The notes under the pieces are model-generated. The model worked only from the letters and a program-made list of their open reading frames with translations. It did no database searches and was not told where the DNA came from. Source: Helicobacter sp. (GTDB lineage: Bacteria > Campylobacterota > Campylobacteria > Campylobacterales > Helicobacteraceae). From it: a stretch of DNA of 64,000 bases. The position numbers were made by a program, and so were the translations under genes. Below are positions 9,607-18,503 of this stretch, piece after piece. Numbering within the stretch: the first letter of the stretch is position 1; each line of letters starts with the position of its first letter. The DNA lies in assembly GCF_014799995.1 (NCBI RefSeq), contig NZ_JAAVGY010000040.1, positions 89,263 to 153,262 of the forward strand. Reading direction: 5' to 3'.

Positions 9607-10659
9607 TTAAATTTTTCGTATATATTCCTTGAATAATTTTTCAAAGTACTCTTGCACGCATGCATTGGTCTTAGAATCCATAAAGGCATCTGCAATCTTG
9701 AGAAACTCCTTGTGATTAATAAAAATATCCAAATTACCGAAATAGTAAGGAAGTTTGTCGGCGAATTTCTTAAAATGATGAATGTAATAGTAGTATTGTA
9801 TGTTATCTTGAAATACACGAATAGAGTTTGCGCCGCATTGCGTCATAAAAGTTTGATTGCGTTTGAGCGCATTAATATCTCGTAAGGTGTGAAAATAAGC
9901 GATTTCTTTACGTTTATCCTTTGGGTTTGGATACTTTTTGACATAATTGCTGATAAAATCAAAATCACTTAATCGCAGTTTTTGCCCGTCATCTGTGCTA
10001 AATTGGTAATTTTTGATAAAATCATAATCCATTCCCCGATTATCTTTTGTGTAGAGGGCGATAATTATGGGAAAGAAAGTTTTAGAATGAGGGGTGAAAA
10101 TTTCCGAGCTAATGATAAGCCCGTCAAGCAGAGTATATTGTTCTTTAAAAAATTTCAATGCCTTGAAATTACTCTCTTTAATCAGATACGAGAGTGGGTG
10201 AAGTACGCAGATGAAATCTGGTTTTAAGAGGGCATAAGAGCGCAAGAATGAAATTCCTAAATCCCTGTGCGCGAGAGTTTTATCTATATCAAAAAGTTGC
10301 TGTTTAATGCCATTATTAATAATGGAAGTTTTATCATTATAGGGTGGATTTCCAATGATAATGAGATTTTCATTTTCAGAGATTCCAAATTTATGCCGCG
10401 AAACATTTAACAGGGAATTTGTTGCAATCGTGCGGATTTTAGAATGGACTTTTTGTAGGGCAATCTCATCAATATCTGTGCCTAAATATTGATAATTACC
10501 GATGAAAAAATCTCCATAGCCACAAGCATTGTCAAAAAGCAAAAAGTCCTTAAGATTCACTCTTTTTTCTAATAGCTCATAGGCTTTTTGGACAATGTTT
10601 TTGGGTGTATAAAACGAACCAAGATTAACGGCTCGTTCTTTGCTTAGGTGTTTTTGCAT
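9607..10659 (-). CDS. Type II DNA adenine-N6 methyltransferase
   Basis: A 350-residue methyltransferase with FYTPK near the start, a SAM-binding motif I around DNACGYGDFF (about residues 43-52) and the catalytic motif IV IIGNPPYND (about 101-109). The motif order (SAM site, then NPPY, then recognition region) is that of gamma-type N6-adenine enzymes. It should protect host DNA against the enzyme encoded by the next gene. Its start lies only 19 bases from the stop of the ilvD remnant, as if it had once sat directly behind ilvD. The recognition sequence cannot be read. Confidence 0.85.
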   Translation of the reverse strand: MQKHLSKERAVNLGSFYTPKNIVQKAYELLEKRVNLKDFLLFDNACGYGDFFIGNYQYLGTDIDEIALQKVHSKIRTIATNSLLNVSRHKFGISENENLIIIGNPPYNDKTSIINNGIKQQLFDIDKTLAHRDLGISFLRSYALLKPDFICVLHPLSYLIKESNFKALKFFKEQYTLLDGLIISSEIFTPHSKTFFPIIIALYTKDNRGMDYDFIKNYQFSTDDGQKLRLSDFDFISNYVKKYPNPKDKRKEIAYFHTLRDINALKRNQTFMTQCGANSIRVFQDNIQYYYYIHHFKKFADKLPYYFGNLDIFINHKEFLKIADAFMDSKTNACVQEYFEKLFKEYIRKI

Positions 10660-10678
10660 TATCTCTTATCCCGCGATT

Positions 10679-10780
10679 TTATATCTCTGTCTTCAACACC
10701 ACGCCATTTGCGGCATTGCTCACAAGCAGCGCGTAGCGGCGCAACCATTTGTTTGGAATCTCCTTTTTGATAGGCTTCCA
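10679..10780 (-). pseudogene. Duplicated 3'-terminal fragment of ilvD
   Basis: On the minus strand this encodes the last 33 residues of dihydroxyacid dehydratase plus a stop, including EIPNKWLRRYALLVSNAANG. It aligns without gaps to 12381-12482 of the intact ilvD; I count 12 mismatches in 102 bases and 4 residue changes in 33. Similarity stops abruptly upstream of the WKPIKKE segment. The two copies flank the Hpy99I-like module as direct repeats. There is no start codon or upstream domain, so it is a remnant, not a gene. Confidence 0.9.
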
Positions 10781-10895
10781 TTTGCCTTGCGTGATTTCAA
10801 AAACTAAAGTCTATTTCATATAAATCCTTTGTTCAGCCTTGTCGCCAATGTCATTAAGGCTAGAATCTAATATACAATTCTCTAGGCTTCGCATA

Positions 10896-11471
10896 TTATT
10901 TTTCATATTGCCTCAAATATTCTATTACTTTTTCTAAAAATTTTGGATTATCTTTAAACCTACCAAGTCCAGTATTGCAACTATCGCATATCCACTCTCT
11001 ACCTTCACCTGTTTCATGATTATGGTCTCGAACAAGATTTGCTGTAATTCCTACAATGCTTCTTTTTTCACAAATTGGACACGTGAAAACACTGCCTTTT
11101 GGTGGCGCAAGTTTGTCCATTCGTTTCTTTTCAGCAACAGAAAGCTTTATGCCATCAATTTGTTTTCTACATTCTCTGCAACTTGGTCTTGTAGTTTTGT
11201 TGCCTTTTGCATCGGTTTGATTTATCTCAAAATCATTGGTGTTTTTTAAGATATGACAAATATTACAAATTTTAACATCAAATCCCTTTCCTGTTTTATA
11301 AATATCAATAGATTCCAAATCTTCATATTTCATTTTCTTAATCTCATTGACACCTATAAATAAAACCATTGCAAAATTTCCATTAAGAGCCTTAACAACA
11401 CCAATAGAATTTTTTGCTATATTATCAACTTGTTTATTTGCAATCACAAAACTATCAATTTTTAAACACAT
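10896..11471 (-). CDS. Hpy99I-like beta-beta-alpha-Me (HNH-type) restriction endonuclease
   Basis: A 191-residue protein with two zinc-ribbon cysteine clusters: C69/C72 with C98/C101, and C131/C134 with C162/C165. The catalytic motif is D149-H150, followed by N166 in CDSCNTGLGRF. In Hpy99I (190 residues, site CGWCG) the active site is D148, H149 and N165, so length and spacing agree almost exactly. It overlaps the upstream methyltransferase gene by 10 bases. The CGWCG specificity is inferred from this likeness, not shown. The gene is markedly AT-rich. Confidence 0.82.
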   Translation of the reverse strand: MCLKIDSFVIANKQVDNIAKNSIGVVKALNGNFAMVLFIGVNEIKKMKYEDLESIDIYKTGKGFDVKICNICHILKNTNDFEINQTDAKGNKTTRPSCRECRKQIDGIKLSVAEKKRMDKLAPPKGSVFTCPICEKRSIVGITANLVRDHNHETGEGREWICDSCNTGLGRFKDNPKFLEKVIEYLRQYEK

Positions 11472-12277
11472 AGGATATTCCTATATTTATCTAATCTTTT
11501 TCTTGCCATTTCAATATATTCATGGCTTATATCTACTCCTATAAAATTTCTTTTAGCTAAAAAAGCCATTTTGCATGTTGTCCCAGAGCCACACATCGGG
11601 TCAAATACAACATCTCCTTCATTGCTCCACGATAAAATATGGTCAAGAGCGAGCTGCTCGGGATATACAGCGGGGTGTTGAAAGGCTTCTTTGTCGTTCG
11701 TTGTTCCTCCAAGTCCTACAGCATAATACCAAATATTTGTTCTTGTTTTTTCTTTTTTTAGCTCTTTAAGAACCTTATTGTTCTTGCCATCTGACTTTTT
11801 ATTTGCCACTAACATTTCAAAACCACTTCTTGCCGTTTCTTCTTTGAGCGGGTTAAAGGATTTTGGTTTTCCTTTGGAAAATACAAACATATATTCATGG
11901 TTATTTGTATAAGCATTAGAACGCATAAAAGGCGTATTTTTTTTTGCATATATCATTGTATCGTGTACATTGAAACCGATTTCTTGAAAATATAAAGCCT
12001 GCTTGAAACTTGTTAGGCTTTTGTTGCCGTTTTTGATTTTATCTCCTACAACCCAAACAACAACACCGCCATTTTTTGTAATTCTAAAAATCTCATTGGC
12101 AATATTTTTAAAATCGAAGTTGTATCCATTATAATCTCTCAAATCATCATAGGGTGGAGATGTTACAATCAAATCAACACAATTGTCGCTTACATTATTT
12201 TGCATAAAATGCACACAATCATCTACATAAAATTTATTCAATAAATGATGATGGTTTTTGTAGGTTACCCGTGTCAT
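11462..12277 (-). CDS. Type II DNA methyltransferase, partner of the Hpy99I-like enzyme
   Basis: A 271-residue beta-class methyltransferase. Catalytic motif IV TSPPYDDLRDY comes early (about residue 39), then the recognition region, then SAM motif I VVFDPMCGSGTT near residue 229. A TSPPY core fits cytosine-N4 or adenine-N6 transfer. The AAAGGA ribosome site is clear. The overlap with the endonuclease gene implies a single transcript starting in the 100-base gap behind ilvD. An inverted repeat TCATGG/CCATGA lies in that gap and could be a regulatory site, though this is weak. Confidence 0.85.
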   Translation of the reverse strand: MTRVTYKNHHHLLNKFYVDDCVHFMQNNVSDNCVDLIVTSPPYDDLRDYNGYNFDFKNIANEIFRITKNGGVVVWVVGDKIKNGNKSLTSFKQALYFQEIGFNVHDTMIYAKKNTPFMRSNAYTNNHEYMFVFSKGKPKSFNPLKEETARSGFEMLVANKKSDGKNNKVLKELKKEKTRTNIWYYAVGLGGTTNDKEAFQHPAVYPEQLALDHILSWSNEGDVVFDPMCGSGTTCKMAFLAKRNFIGVDISHEYIEMARKRLDKYRNILCV

Positions 12278-12380
12278 TTTTATCCTTTTCGCCTCAACGT
12301 AACATATTCATGGTTTTGCCATGATATATATCTTGCAAAAAATATATTAATATTTGCAACATCAAAAATCACTATATTCT

Positions 12381-14075
12381 TCACATCTCCGTCCTCAGCA
12401 CCGCGCCATTTGCCGCATTGCTCACAAGCAGTGCATAGCGGCGCAACCATTTGCTTGGAATCTCCTTCTTGATGGGCTTCCAACGCGCCTTACGCGCCTC
12501 CAAAACAGCAGAATCCACGAGCAGCTCGAGCGTCCCCTTGCTCACCGAAATCGCGATTCTATCGCCATCCTCAATCAACGCAATGAGCCCCCCTTCTGCC
12601 GCTTCGGGGCTGACATGCCCAATGCAGCCCCCACGTGTCGCGCCGCTAAAGCGCCCGTCCGTAATCAGCGCAACCGACTCGCCAAGCCCCATTCCCATAA
12701 TCATACTCGTGGGCGCGAGCATTTCCTGCATTCCCGGTCCGCCCTTTGGTCCCTCGTAGCGAATCACAACGACATTCCCAGCCTTGACCTTGCCACCCGC
12801 AATGCCCTTAATCGCCTCGTCTTGCGAGTTGAAGCACACCGCGCTGCCCTCAAACTCTTTCATCGATTCTGCCACCGCGGCGACCTTGAGCACAGCGCCC
12901 TCGCGCGCGAGGTTGCCATAGAGAATCTTCAATCCCCCCACTTGTGAATACGCATTCTCATTGTGGCGAATGATATTTGAGTCGACAATCTCCGCACCCG
13001 CAATGCGTTCGCCCAGCGTCTCACCAGTAATCGTGAGTGCGTCAAGGTTAAGCACCGATTCCTTGCGCTTCGCCACCTCGTTCATCACCGCCGAGACGCC
13101 GCCGGCGCGGTGAATGTCTTCCATGTGAATCGTGCCAAGCGCGGGCGCAATCTTGGCGATATGCGCGACTTGGCTCGCAATTGCGTTTATCGAATCGAGG
13201 CTGAAATCGACCCCCGCTTCTTTGGCGACTGCGAGCATGTGCAAAATCGTGTTCGTGCTTCCGCCCATCGCCATATCCACGACAAACGCGTTATGCACGG
13301 CTTTGGCGTTTAGGATATTGCGGAATCTAAATTTCTCGCTCAAAGCGGAATCAAGTGCAATCTCCACGATTCGGCACGCAGCTTTGCGCAAGAGCTCCTC
13401 GCGTTCGGGCGTGAGGGCGAGAATCGTGCCATTTCCGGGCAGTGCGACACCCATCGCCTCACAGAGCGTGTTCATCGAGTTTGCGGTAAACATTCCGCTA
13501 CAACTCCCACCGCTTGGGCACGATTTACACTCGATTTCATATAATCTTTTTTCGTCAATCTTGCCCGCAGCAAACGCGCCGACAGCCTCGAAATTGGAAT
13601 TGAGGTCGAGAATCGTCCCGTCATCGAGCCGCCCCGCGCGCATCGGTCCGCCGCTGACAAAGATTGTCGGGACATTCACGCGCAGCGCGCCCATCAGCAT
13701 TCCGGGCACGATTTTGTCGCAATTGGGAATGCAAATCATCGCGTCTAGCGCGTGTGCGTTCATCATCGTTTCAATCGAGTCCGCAATCAGCTCGCGACTT
13801 GGCAGCGAATAGAGCATACCGCTATGCCCCATCGCGATGCCGTCATCAACGCCGATGGTGTTAAACTCAAACGGCACGCCGCCCGCCTTGCGAATCTCGT
13901 CCTTGACGATTTGCGCGTATTTGTTCAAGAAAAAATGCCCGGGAATAATGTCAATATAACTATTTGCAATACCGATAAAGGGTTTGTTAAAATCCTCATC
14001 TTTTAGCCCTGTGGCGCGCAAAAGGCTTCTGTGGGGGGCTTTTTGGTATCCTTTTTTGATGATGTCGCTTCGCAT
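12381..14075 (-). CDS. ilvD: Dihydroxyacid dehydratase
   Basis: A 564-residue Fe-S enzyme that dehydrates dihydroxy acids in valine and isoleucine synthesis. Cluster cysteines are visible in CIPNCDK and KSCPSGGSCSGMFTANSMN, with the conserved end RRYALLVSNAANGAVL. The length is standard. It is striking for base composition: two 60-base rows I counted are 55% and 62% GC, against 35% in a row of nearby ccoI. That suggests acquisition from a GC-richer donor or a recombined allele. A partial copy of its 3' end lies 1.7 kb downstream. Confidence 0.96.
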   Translation of the reverse strand: MRSDIIKKGYQKAPHRSLLRATGLKDEDFNKPFIGIANSYIDIIPGHFFLNKYAQIVKDEIRKAGGVPFEFNTIGVDDGIAMGHSGMLYSLPSRELIADSIETMMNAHALDAMICIPNCDKIVPGMLMGALRVNVPTIFVSGGPMRAGRLDDGTILDLNSNFEAVGAFAAGKIDEKRLYEIECKSCPSGGSCSGMFTANSMNTLCEAMGVALPGNGTILALTPEREELLRKAACRIVEIALDSALSEKFRFRNILNAKAVHNAFVVDMAMGGSTNTILHMLAVAKEAGVDFSLDSINAIASQVAHIAKIAPALGTIHMEDIHRAGGVSAVMNEVAKRKESVLNLDALTITGETLGERIAGAEIVDSNIIRHNENAYSQVGGLKILYGNLAREGAVLKVAAVAESMKEFEGSAVCFNSQDEAIKGIAGGKVKAGNVVVIRYEGPKGGPGMQEMLAPTSMIMGMGLGESVALITDGRFSGATRGGCIGHVSPEAAEGGLIALIEDGDRIAISVSKGTLELLVDSAVLEARKARWKPIKKEIPSKWLRRYALLVSNAANGAVLRTEM

Positions 14076-14240
14076 ATAATTCTCCTTTGTGTTGAAGTAA
14101 AGATTCTAGCAAATTTTGCTTTAGAATTCTATTTGTGAATTGATTTTGCCGAAAGATTAGAGATTGCTTTATCTTTTTTAGCAATTTAGTGTCTTAAGAT
14201 GATAGTGCAAAGCCAATGCAAGGATTGGCGATAAATGGAA

Positions 14241-14741
14241 TCAACTCAAATCTAACTCAAGTTTATAAGTGTATGTAAGATGTTCAATTTCTGGTTTAGC
14301 ATTAATGAGAAATTGGATTCTTTTTGAATCTTTTTCGCGTTGTTTAAGTCTCTCTATTCGTGTCTGTTCTTCACAAGTAATGCGCACTAAAATGTCCGCA
14401 AACTCTATGCGGCGGATACTTGAGCCAATACAAAAGACGAGTTTGACATACCAAGGAAGGAATCTAAAAAATGGTTTGAGATTATCTACTTCTGCGGGGG
14501 GGGGGGCTTTTATTTTTGGACGAATAATGAAGAGATTGAGGCTCATTACATTATCATCAATCACTGCGATTTGATAAGGCTTGAAATCACCAAAACCTTG
14601 TTTTCTTAATTTTCCTCCAAGAGTGCTTTTGCCACAACCGCAAGCACCGCAAATGGCAATCTTGATTTTGCCATCGGGGGGGGGGGCTTTTTGTAGAATA
14701 TCTCTACAAAGCATATTAAGCTGTTGGTAAAATTCTGTCAT
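14241..14741 (-). CDS. P-loop kinase-like protein with two G/C homopolymer tracts (probably phase-variable)
   Basis: A 166-residue protein with a Walker A motif GACGCGKS (residues 32-39). An adenylate-kinase-like hydrophobic core and a charged helix TRIERLKQREKDSKR follow. Two runs of eleven C on the coding strand (14676-14686 and 14496-14506) each encode KAPPP, at residues 18-22 and 78-82. In this sequence both leave the frame open. Such tracts in Helicobacter and Campylobacter commonly slip and switch genes on and off. The substrate is unknown. Confidence 0.7.
   Translation of the reverse strand: MTEFYQQLNMLCRDILQKAPPPDGKIKIAICGACGCGKSTLGGKLRKQGFGDFKPYQIAVIDDNVMSLNLFIIRPKIKAPPPAEVDNLKPFFRFLPWYVKLVFCIGSSIRRIEFADILVRITCEEQTRIERLKQREKDSKRIQFLINAKPEIEHLTYTYKLELDLS
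14496..14506. repeat. G11 homopolymer tract (3' half of the P-loop gene)
   Basis: Eleven consecutive G on the plus strand, inside the coding region. A change of one base would shift the frame after about residue 82, beyond the Walker A motif. Confidence 0.9.
14676..14686. repeat. G11 homopolymer tract (5' part of the P-loop gene)
   Basis: Eleven consecutive G on the plus strand, near the start of the coding region. A one-base change would shift the frame before the Walker A motif and abolish the product. Same length and flanks as the tract 180 bases away. Confidence 0.9.
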
Positions 14742-14765
14742 TTTTAGACTTTCCTTATTTTGGAT

Positions 14766-17261
14766 TTAATCTTTGATTCGCATACTATTGCCTACGACAA
14801 GCAAGGAGCTAAGCGACATAGAGAGTGCAGCGATGAGTGGAATCACAAATCCAGCCATTGCAAGTGGAATCGTGAGGGTATTATAAAGCAAAGAAAGAAT
14901 GAGATTTTGCAAGATGAAACGATAGGTTTTGCGTCCCAAGCGGAAAGATTCTGCGATTCCTTGCACACTATCATCAAGCACAACCACATCGCTAACGCTA
15001 ATGGCTAAGTCAATTCCCCCACCCATTGCAATTGCAATGTCGCTTTTGCCTAGCGCGATAGAATCGTTGATTCCATCTCCTGCCATTACAACCACTTTGT
15101 CCTGTTGGTGTAGCTTGTCAATGAAATTTGCTTTATCAAGAGGGCTTTGTGCCGCATAATATTCTGTGATTCCAACCGCTTTTGCCACATTTTGACAAGC
15201 CCACCCGTTATCGCCGCTTAAGAGAATGCAGGTAATGCCTTGTGATTGGAGTGTTTGGATTGCCTCTTTTGCATCTTGTTTGAGCGTGTCTTGTAGGGTG
15301 AATTGTGCGAGAATTTTAGAATCTTTGGCAAAATAAAATACGCTTGCCTGCGCGCCCATTAAGGAAGACGGAATCGTAACTTGATGCTCTCTTAAAAGGG
15401 CTAGATTGCCTCCTAAATAGGTATTTCCTTGCATTTTTGCTACGATTCCGCGCGCATTAATTTGCGTCATTGAATCTAGTGTGATTTCCTTGCCTTTACC
15501 GATAAACTCTAGCACGGCTTTGCTTACAGGGTGGGCGTTTTGTGTGAGCATTGCGCGTAAGGTTTCAGATTCTGCAATTTCTAGTGAGTTTGTAGGTGTG
15601 AAATATTGCACTTCAAGCACCTTTAGCTTACCCTCCGTTAATGTACCTGTTTTGTCTAATACTAGGACATTTGCTTTGGCAATGGTTTCTAAAAAACGCG
15701 CTTCCTTGAAAAGAATCTTGTGCTTTAAGGATTCGCTAAGTCCAATGAGTGAGGCAATAGGTGTCGCAAGGGCAAGCGCGCAAGGGCAAGCAATGATTAT
15801 CACAGAAATCATTACCATTAAAGAGCGTTCAAAAGGCGCATTGAGCACATATTCCCAGACTAAAAAAGTGCCAAAGGCTAGAGAGAGAATGACAAGCGAG
15901 AAATAACGCGAAATATGATTGGCTGCTTCTTGAATCTTGGGGCGCGCATTGAGAGAGTTTTCTACTAGCCCTACGATTTTCATCATCAAAGAATCTTTGA
16001 AAATTTTGCTTACTTGATAGTTGAAAGGACAATTAAGAGCCAAAGAGCCGGAATAAATGGAATCCCCTGTCTTTTTGATTCGTGGCAAAGATTCTCCACT
16101 CATAGCACTTTCATCACAGAGGGCTTCTGCGCTTAGCAAAACGCCATCTAGTGCAACGCGCTCCCCGGGTCTTACTTGCACAATATCGCCCACGCGCACA
16201 GATTCTATCGCAGTTTCTTGGAAAGATTCTTGTGCCTGCGAATGAGGGGTGTCCGAATCATTTTTCGCTTGTGTAGATTGTTGTGTTTGGTTGTCTGCCT
16301 CCGTCTTTTGTGGAATCTGCAACACGCGCACGCTTAGAGGCATTTGGGCATTGAGTTTATCTAGGCTATCTACTGCACTTTTTTTACCTCGCACTTCCAA
16401 GAATTTTCCAATGAGCACAAAGGTAATAATCATCGTTACCGATTCAAAGTAGGTTTCACCCCCTTTAAAACTCGCGTAAATAGAATAAAGATAAGCCAAA
16501 CTTGCCCCACTAATTACGAGTAAATCCATATTGGGAGTTTTGTATTTGAGCGCAATCCACGCGCCACGCCAAAAAATTATCCCGCTAAAGAACATTACAG
16601 GCGTAGAGAGTGCAAACCCTGCGAAGTTCAAGATATTGCGCATCTCGTTTGAGATTCCGCTGAAATATCCTGCGTATTGCGCGACAGCAATCCACATAAT
16701 ATTCATCACACAAAAGATTCCAACTACCATTTTGATATAATAATCACGTTTTTCTTTTTGGGCATAAACTTCTTGCAAACGCGGGTCATAAGCGTGTGCA
16801 TTATAGCCGATTTGCCGAATCGTTTGAATGATTTGGGAGATTTTTATCTGTTTGGGGTCATAAAGAATCGTAGCTTTGTTGTTGGTATAATTGATATTGA
16901 CTTTTGCGATTCCATTGGTTTGGGCGAGGATTTTTTCATTTAGCCATACGCAGGCAATGCAATGGATTCTTTCTAAAATAAGAGAAATTTCGCACAGATT
17001 GTCTTTGGTATGGACATAACGTTCAAAAAATGGCGGAGAATCAAAGGATTCTAGGCTTTCATTCTGTAATGCCTCGCTAGCTGGTTCTAATGTGTTATTG
17101 CCTAGTTTGCTATAAAAATCCTCTAATCCCGCGCTATTTAAAAGATTATAAACTCCCTCGCAACCTTTGCAGCAAAAATACCTCTCCACTCCCTTTATTG
17201 TCGTTTTGATGAGCACTGATTCATCAAATTCTAAATGGCAATGGTCGCAAGATTTTTTCAT
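14766..17261 (-). CDS. ccoI: Copper-translocating P-type ATPase of the CcoI/FixI type
   Basis: An 831-residue protein with an N-terminal cysteine cluster (CDHC...CCKGC) and a heavy-metal-associated domain with CIAC in place of the usual CxxC. Eight membrane helices include the metal motif ACPCALALATP. The phosphorylation site is DKTGTLTEG and the hinge is GDGINDSIAL. Such pumps supply copper for assembly of cbb3 cytochrome oxidase. A Gln/Ser/Thr-rich stretch of about 35 residues (ADNQTQQSTQAKND...) before the actuator domain looks like a species-specific insertion. No cco structural genes are in view. Confidence 0.9.
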   Translation of the reverse strand: MKKSCDHCHLEFDESVLIKTTIKGVERYFCCKGCEGVYNLLNSAGLEDFYSKLGNNTLEPASEALQNESLESFDSPPFFERYVHTKDNLCEISLILERIHCIACVWLNEKILAQTNGIAKVNINYTNNKATILYDPKQIKISQIIQTIRQIGYNAHAYDPRLQEVYAQKEKRDYYIKMVVGIFCVMNIMWIAVAQYAGYFSGISNEMRNILNFAGFALSTPVMFFSGIIFWRGAWIALKYKTPNMDLLVISGASLAYLYSIYASFKGGETYFESVTMIITFVLIGKFLEVRGKKSAVDSLDKLNAQMPLSVRVLQIPQKTEADNQTQQSTQAKNDSDTPHSQAQESFQETAIESVRVGDIVQVRPGERVALDGVLLSAEALCDESAMSGESLPRIKKTGDSIYSGSLALNCPFNYQVSKIFKDSLMMKIVGLVENSLNARPKIQEAANHISRYFSLVILSLAFGTFLVWEYVLNAPFERSLMVMISVIIIACPCALALATPIASLIGLSESLKHKILFKEARFLETIAKANVLVLDKTGTLTEGKLKVLEVQYFTPTNSLEIAESETLRAMLTQNAHPVSKAVLEFIGKGKEITLDSMTQINARGIVAKMQGNTYLGGNLALLREHQVTIPSSLMGAQASVFYFAKDSKILAQFTLQDTLKQDAKEAIQTLQSQGITCILLSGDNGWACQNVAKAVGITEYYAAQSPLDKANFIDKLHQQDKVVVMAGDGINDSIALGKSDIAIAMGGGIDLAISVSDVVVLDDSVQGIAESFRLGRKTYRFILQNLILSLLYNTLTIPLAMAGFVIPLIAALSMSLSSLLVVGNSMRIKD

Positions 17262-17272
17262 AGAGGCGATAA

Positions 17273-18484
17273 TTATGCTTCAAATTGCTTTAAGAATTTC
17301 TTGAGATTCCTTGCAGCTTGACGAATCCTATTTTCGTTTTCTATCAGAGCAATGCGGACGTAATTGTCCCCGTGATTGCCAAAGCCAATGCCGGGGCTTA
17401 CTGCGATTTTTGCTTCTTGTAATAGACGTTTAGAAAACTCCATACTGCTTAAATGTTTCACACAATCTGGAATCTCTGCCCAAATAAACATACTTGCTTT
17501 GGGTTTTGTCATTTTCCAACCCGCAGCACTGAAGCTTTCAATCAGCACTTCCATACGATGTTCGTATTTATGAGCAATCTCTTGGACGCAAGTTTGGTCG
17601 CCATTAAGAGCAATCGTAGAGGCGATTTGAATCGGGGTATAGAGTCCATAATCTAGCCAACTTTTGATTTTCTGTAATGCACCAATCAGTTTTTCATTAC
17701 CCACCATACAGCCAACCCGCCAACCAGCCATATTATAGCTTTTAGAGAGTGTGTAACTCTCCACCGCAACATCTATCGCACCTTCTACTTCAAAGATAGA
17801 GGGAGCGACATAGCCTCCAAAACTCAAATCCGCATAAGCAATGTCGTTTAAAATATAAAATCTTTCTTGTTTGGCGAGTTTGACAAGCCTTTCGTAGAAT
17901 CTCTTATAAACTACCACTGTGGTAGGATTGTGTGGGAAATTGGTTACCACGAATTTTGGCTTGGGCATTGTATTTTTGAGGGCTTTTTGCAAGGATTCAA
18001 AATAAGCCTCTTCGTCCAATTCATAATTTTCATTCCATTTTAGCCCAAAGGTTGCCACATTTGCACCTGCTAGCATAAAAGCATAATAATGAATCGGATA
18101 GGCGGGTTCTGCTACGATTGCAGTGTCGCCGGGGTTTGTAATGGCTTGCACTAGATGCACATAGCCCTCTTTAGAGCCCATAGCAACGCAAACTTGTGTA
18201 TCTGGATTGAGAGAGATTCCGTATTTGCGCTGATAAGTATCTGCAATCGCAAGACGCAGTTTATAGATTCCTTTACTTGCGGAATAGCCGTGATTTTTGG
18301 GTTTATGTGCTGCTTCACAGAGTTTCTCAATGATATGGTTTGGGGTTGCGCCATCAGGATTTCCCATACTAAAATCAATCACATCCTCGCCTTCTTGGCG
18401 CATTTTTAATTTGATTTCATTAATGGCAGCGAAGACATACTTGGGCAATCTTTTGATTTTTTCAAATTCAATTTCTTCAAACAT
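17273..18484 (-). CDS. Class I PLP-dependent aminotransferase (AlaC/AspB-like)
   Basis: A 403-residue fold-type I aminotransferase. The PLP lysine lies in SYTLSKSYNMAGWRVG, and NFPHNPTT and VRIALIENENRIRQA are further landmarks. Its closest likeness in memory is the H. pylori HP0672 and C. jejuni Cj0150 group, which resembles E. coli AlaC (glutamate-pyruvate transaminase). The true amino donor and acceptor cannot be fixed from sequence. ccoI follows after 11 bases, so the two may share a transcript without obvious functional link. Confidence 0.87.
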   Translation of the reverse strand: MFEEIEFEKIKRLPKYVFAAINEIKLKMRQEGEDVIDFSMGNPDGATPNHIIEKLCEAAHKPKNHGYSASKGIYKLRLAIADTYQRKYGISLNPDTQVCVAMGSKEGYVHLVQAITNPGDTAIVAEPAYPIHYYAFMLAGANVATFGLKWNENYELDEEAYFESLQKALKNTMPKPKFVVTNFPHNPTTVVVYKRFYERLVKLAKQERFYILNDIAYADLSFGGYVAPSIFEVEGAIDVAVESYTLSKSYNMAGWRVGCMVGNEKLIGALQKIKSWLDYGLYTPIQIASTIALNGDQTCVQEIAHKYEHRMEVLIESFSAAGWKMTKPKASMFIWAEIPDCVKHLSSMEFSKRLLQEAKIAVSPGIGFGNHGDNYVRIALIENENRIRQAARNLKKFLKQFEA

Positions 18485-18503
18485 CTTTTCTCCTTATTTG
18501 GAT

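Noticed and set aside
12314..12329. Inverted repeat as a C-protein operator of the Hpy99I-like pair
   Set aside because: The arms are only six bases, no controller gene is present, and such short dyads are common in AT-rich gaps.
13110..13864. Several long open frames opposite ilvD
   Set aside because: They lie antisense inside a clearly conserved GC-rich gene, where few stop codons arise by chance; none resembles a protein family.
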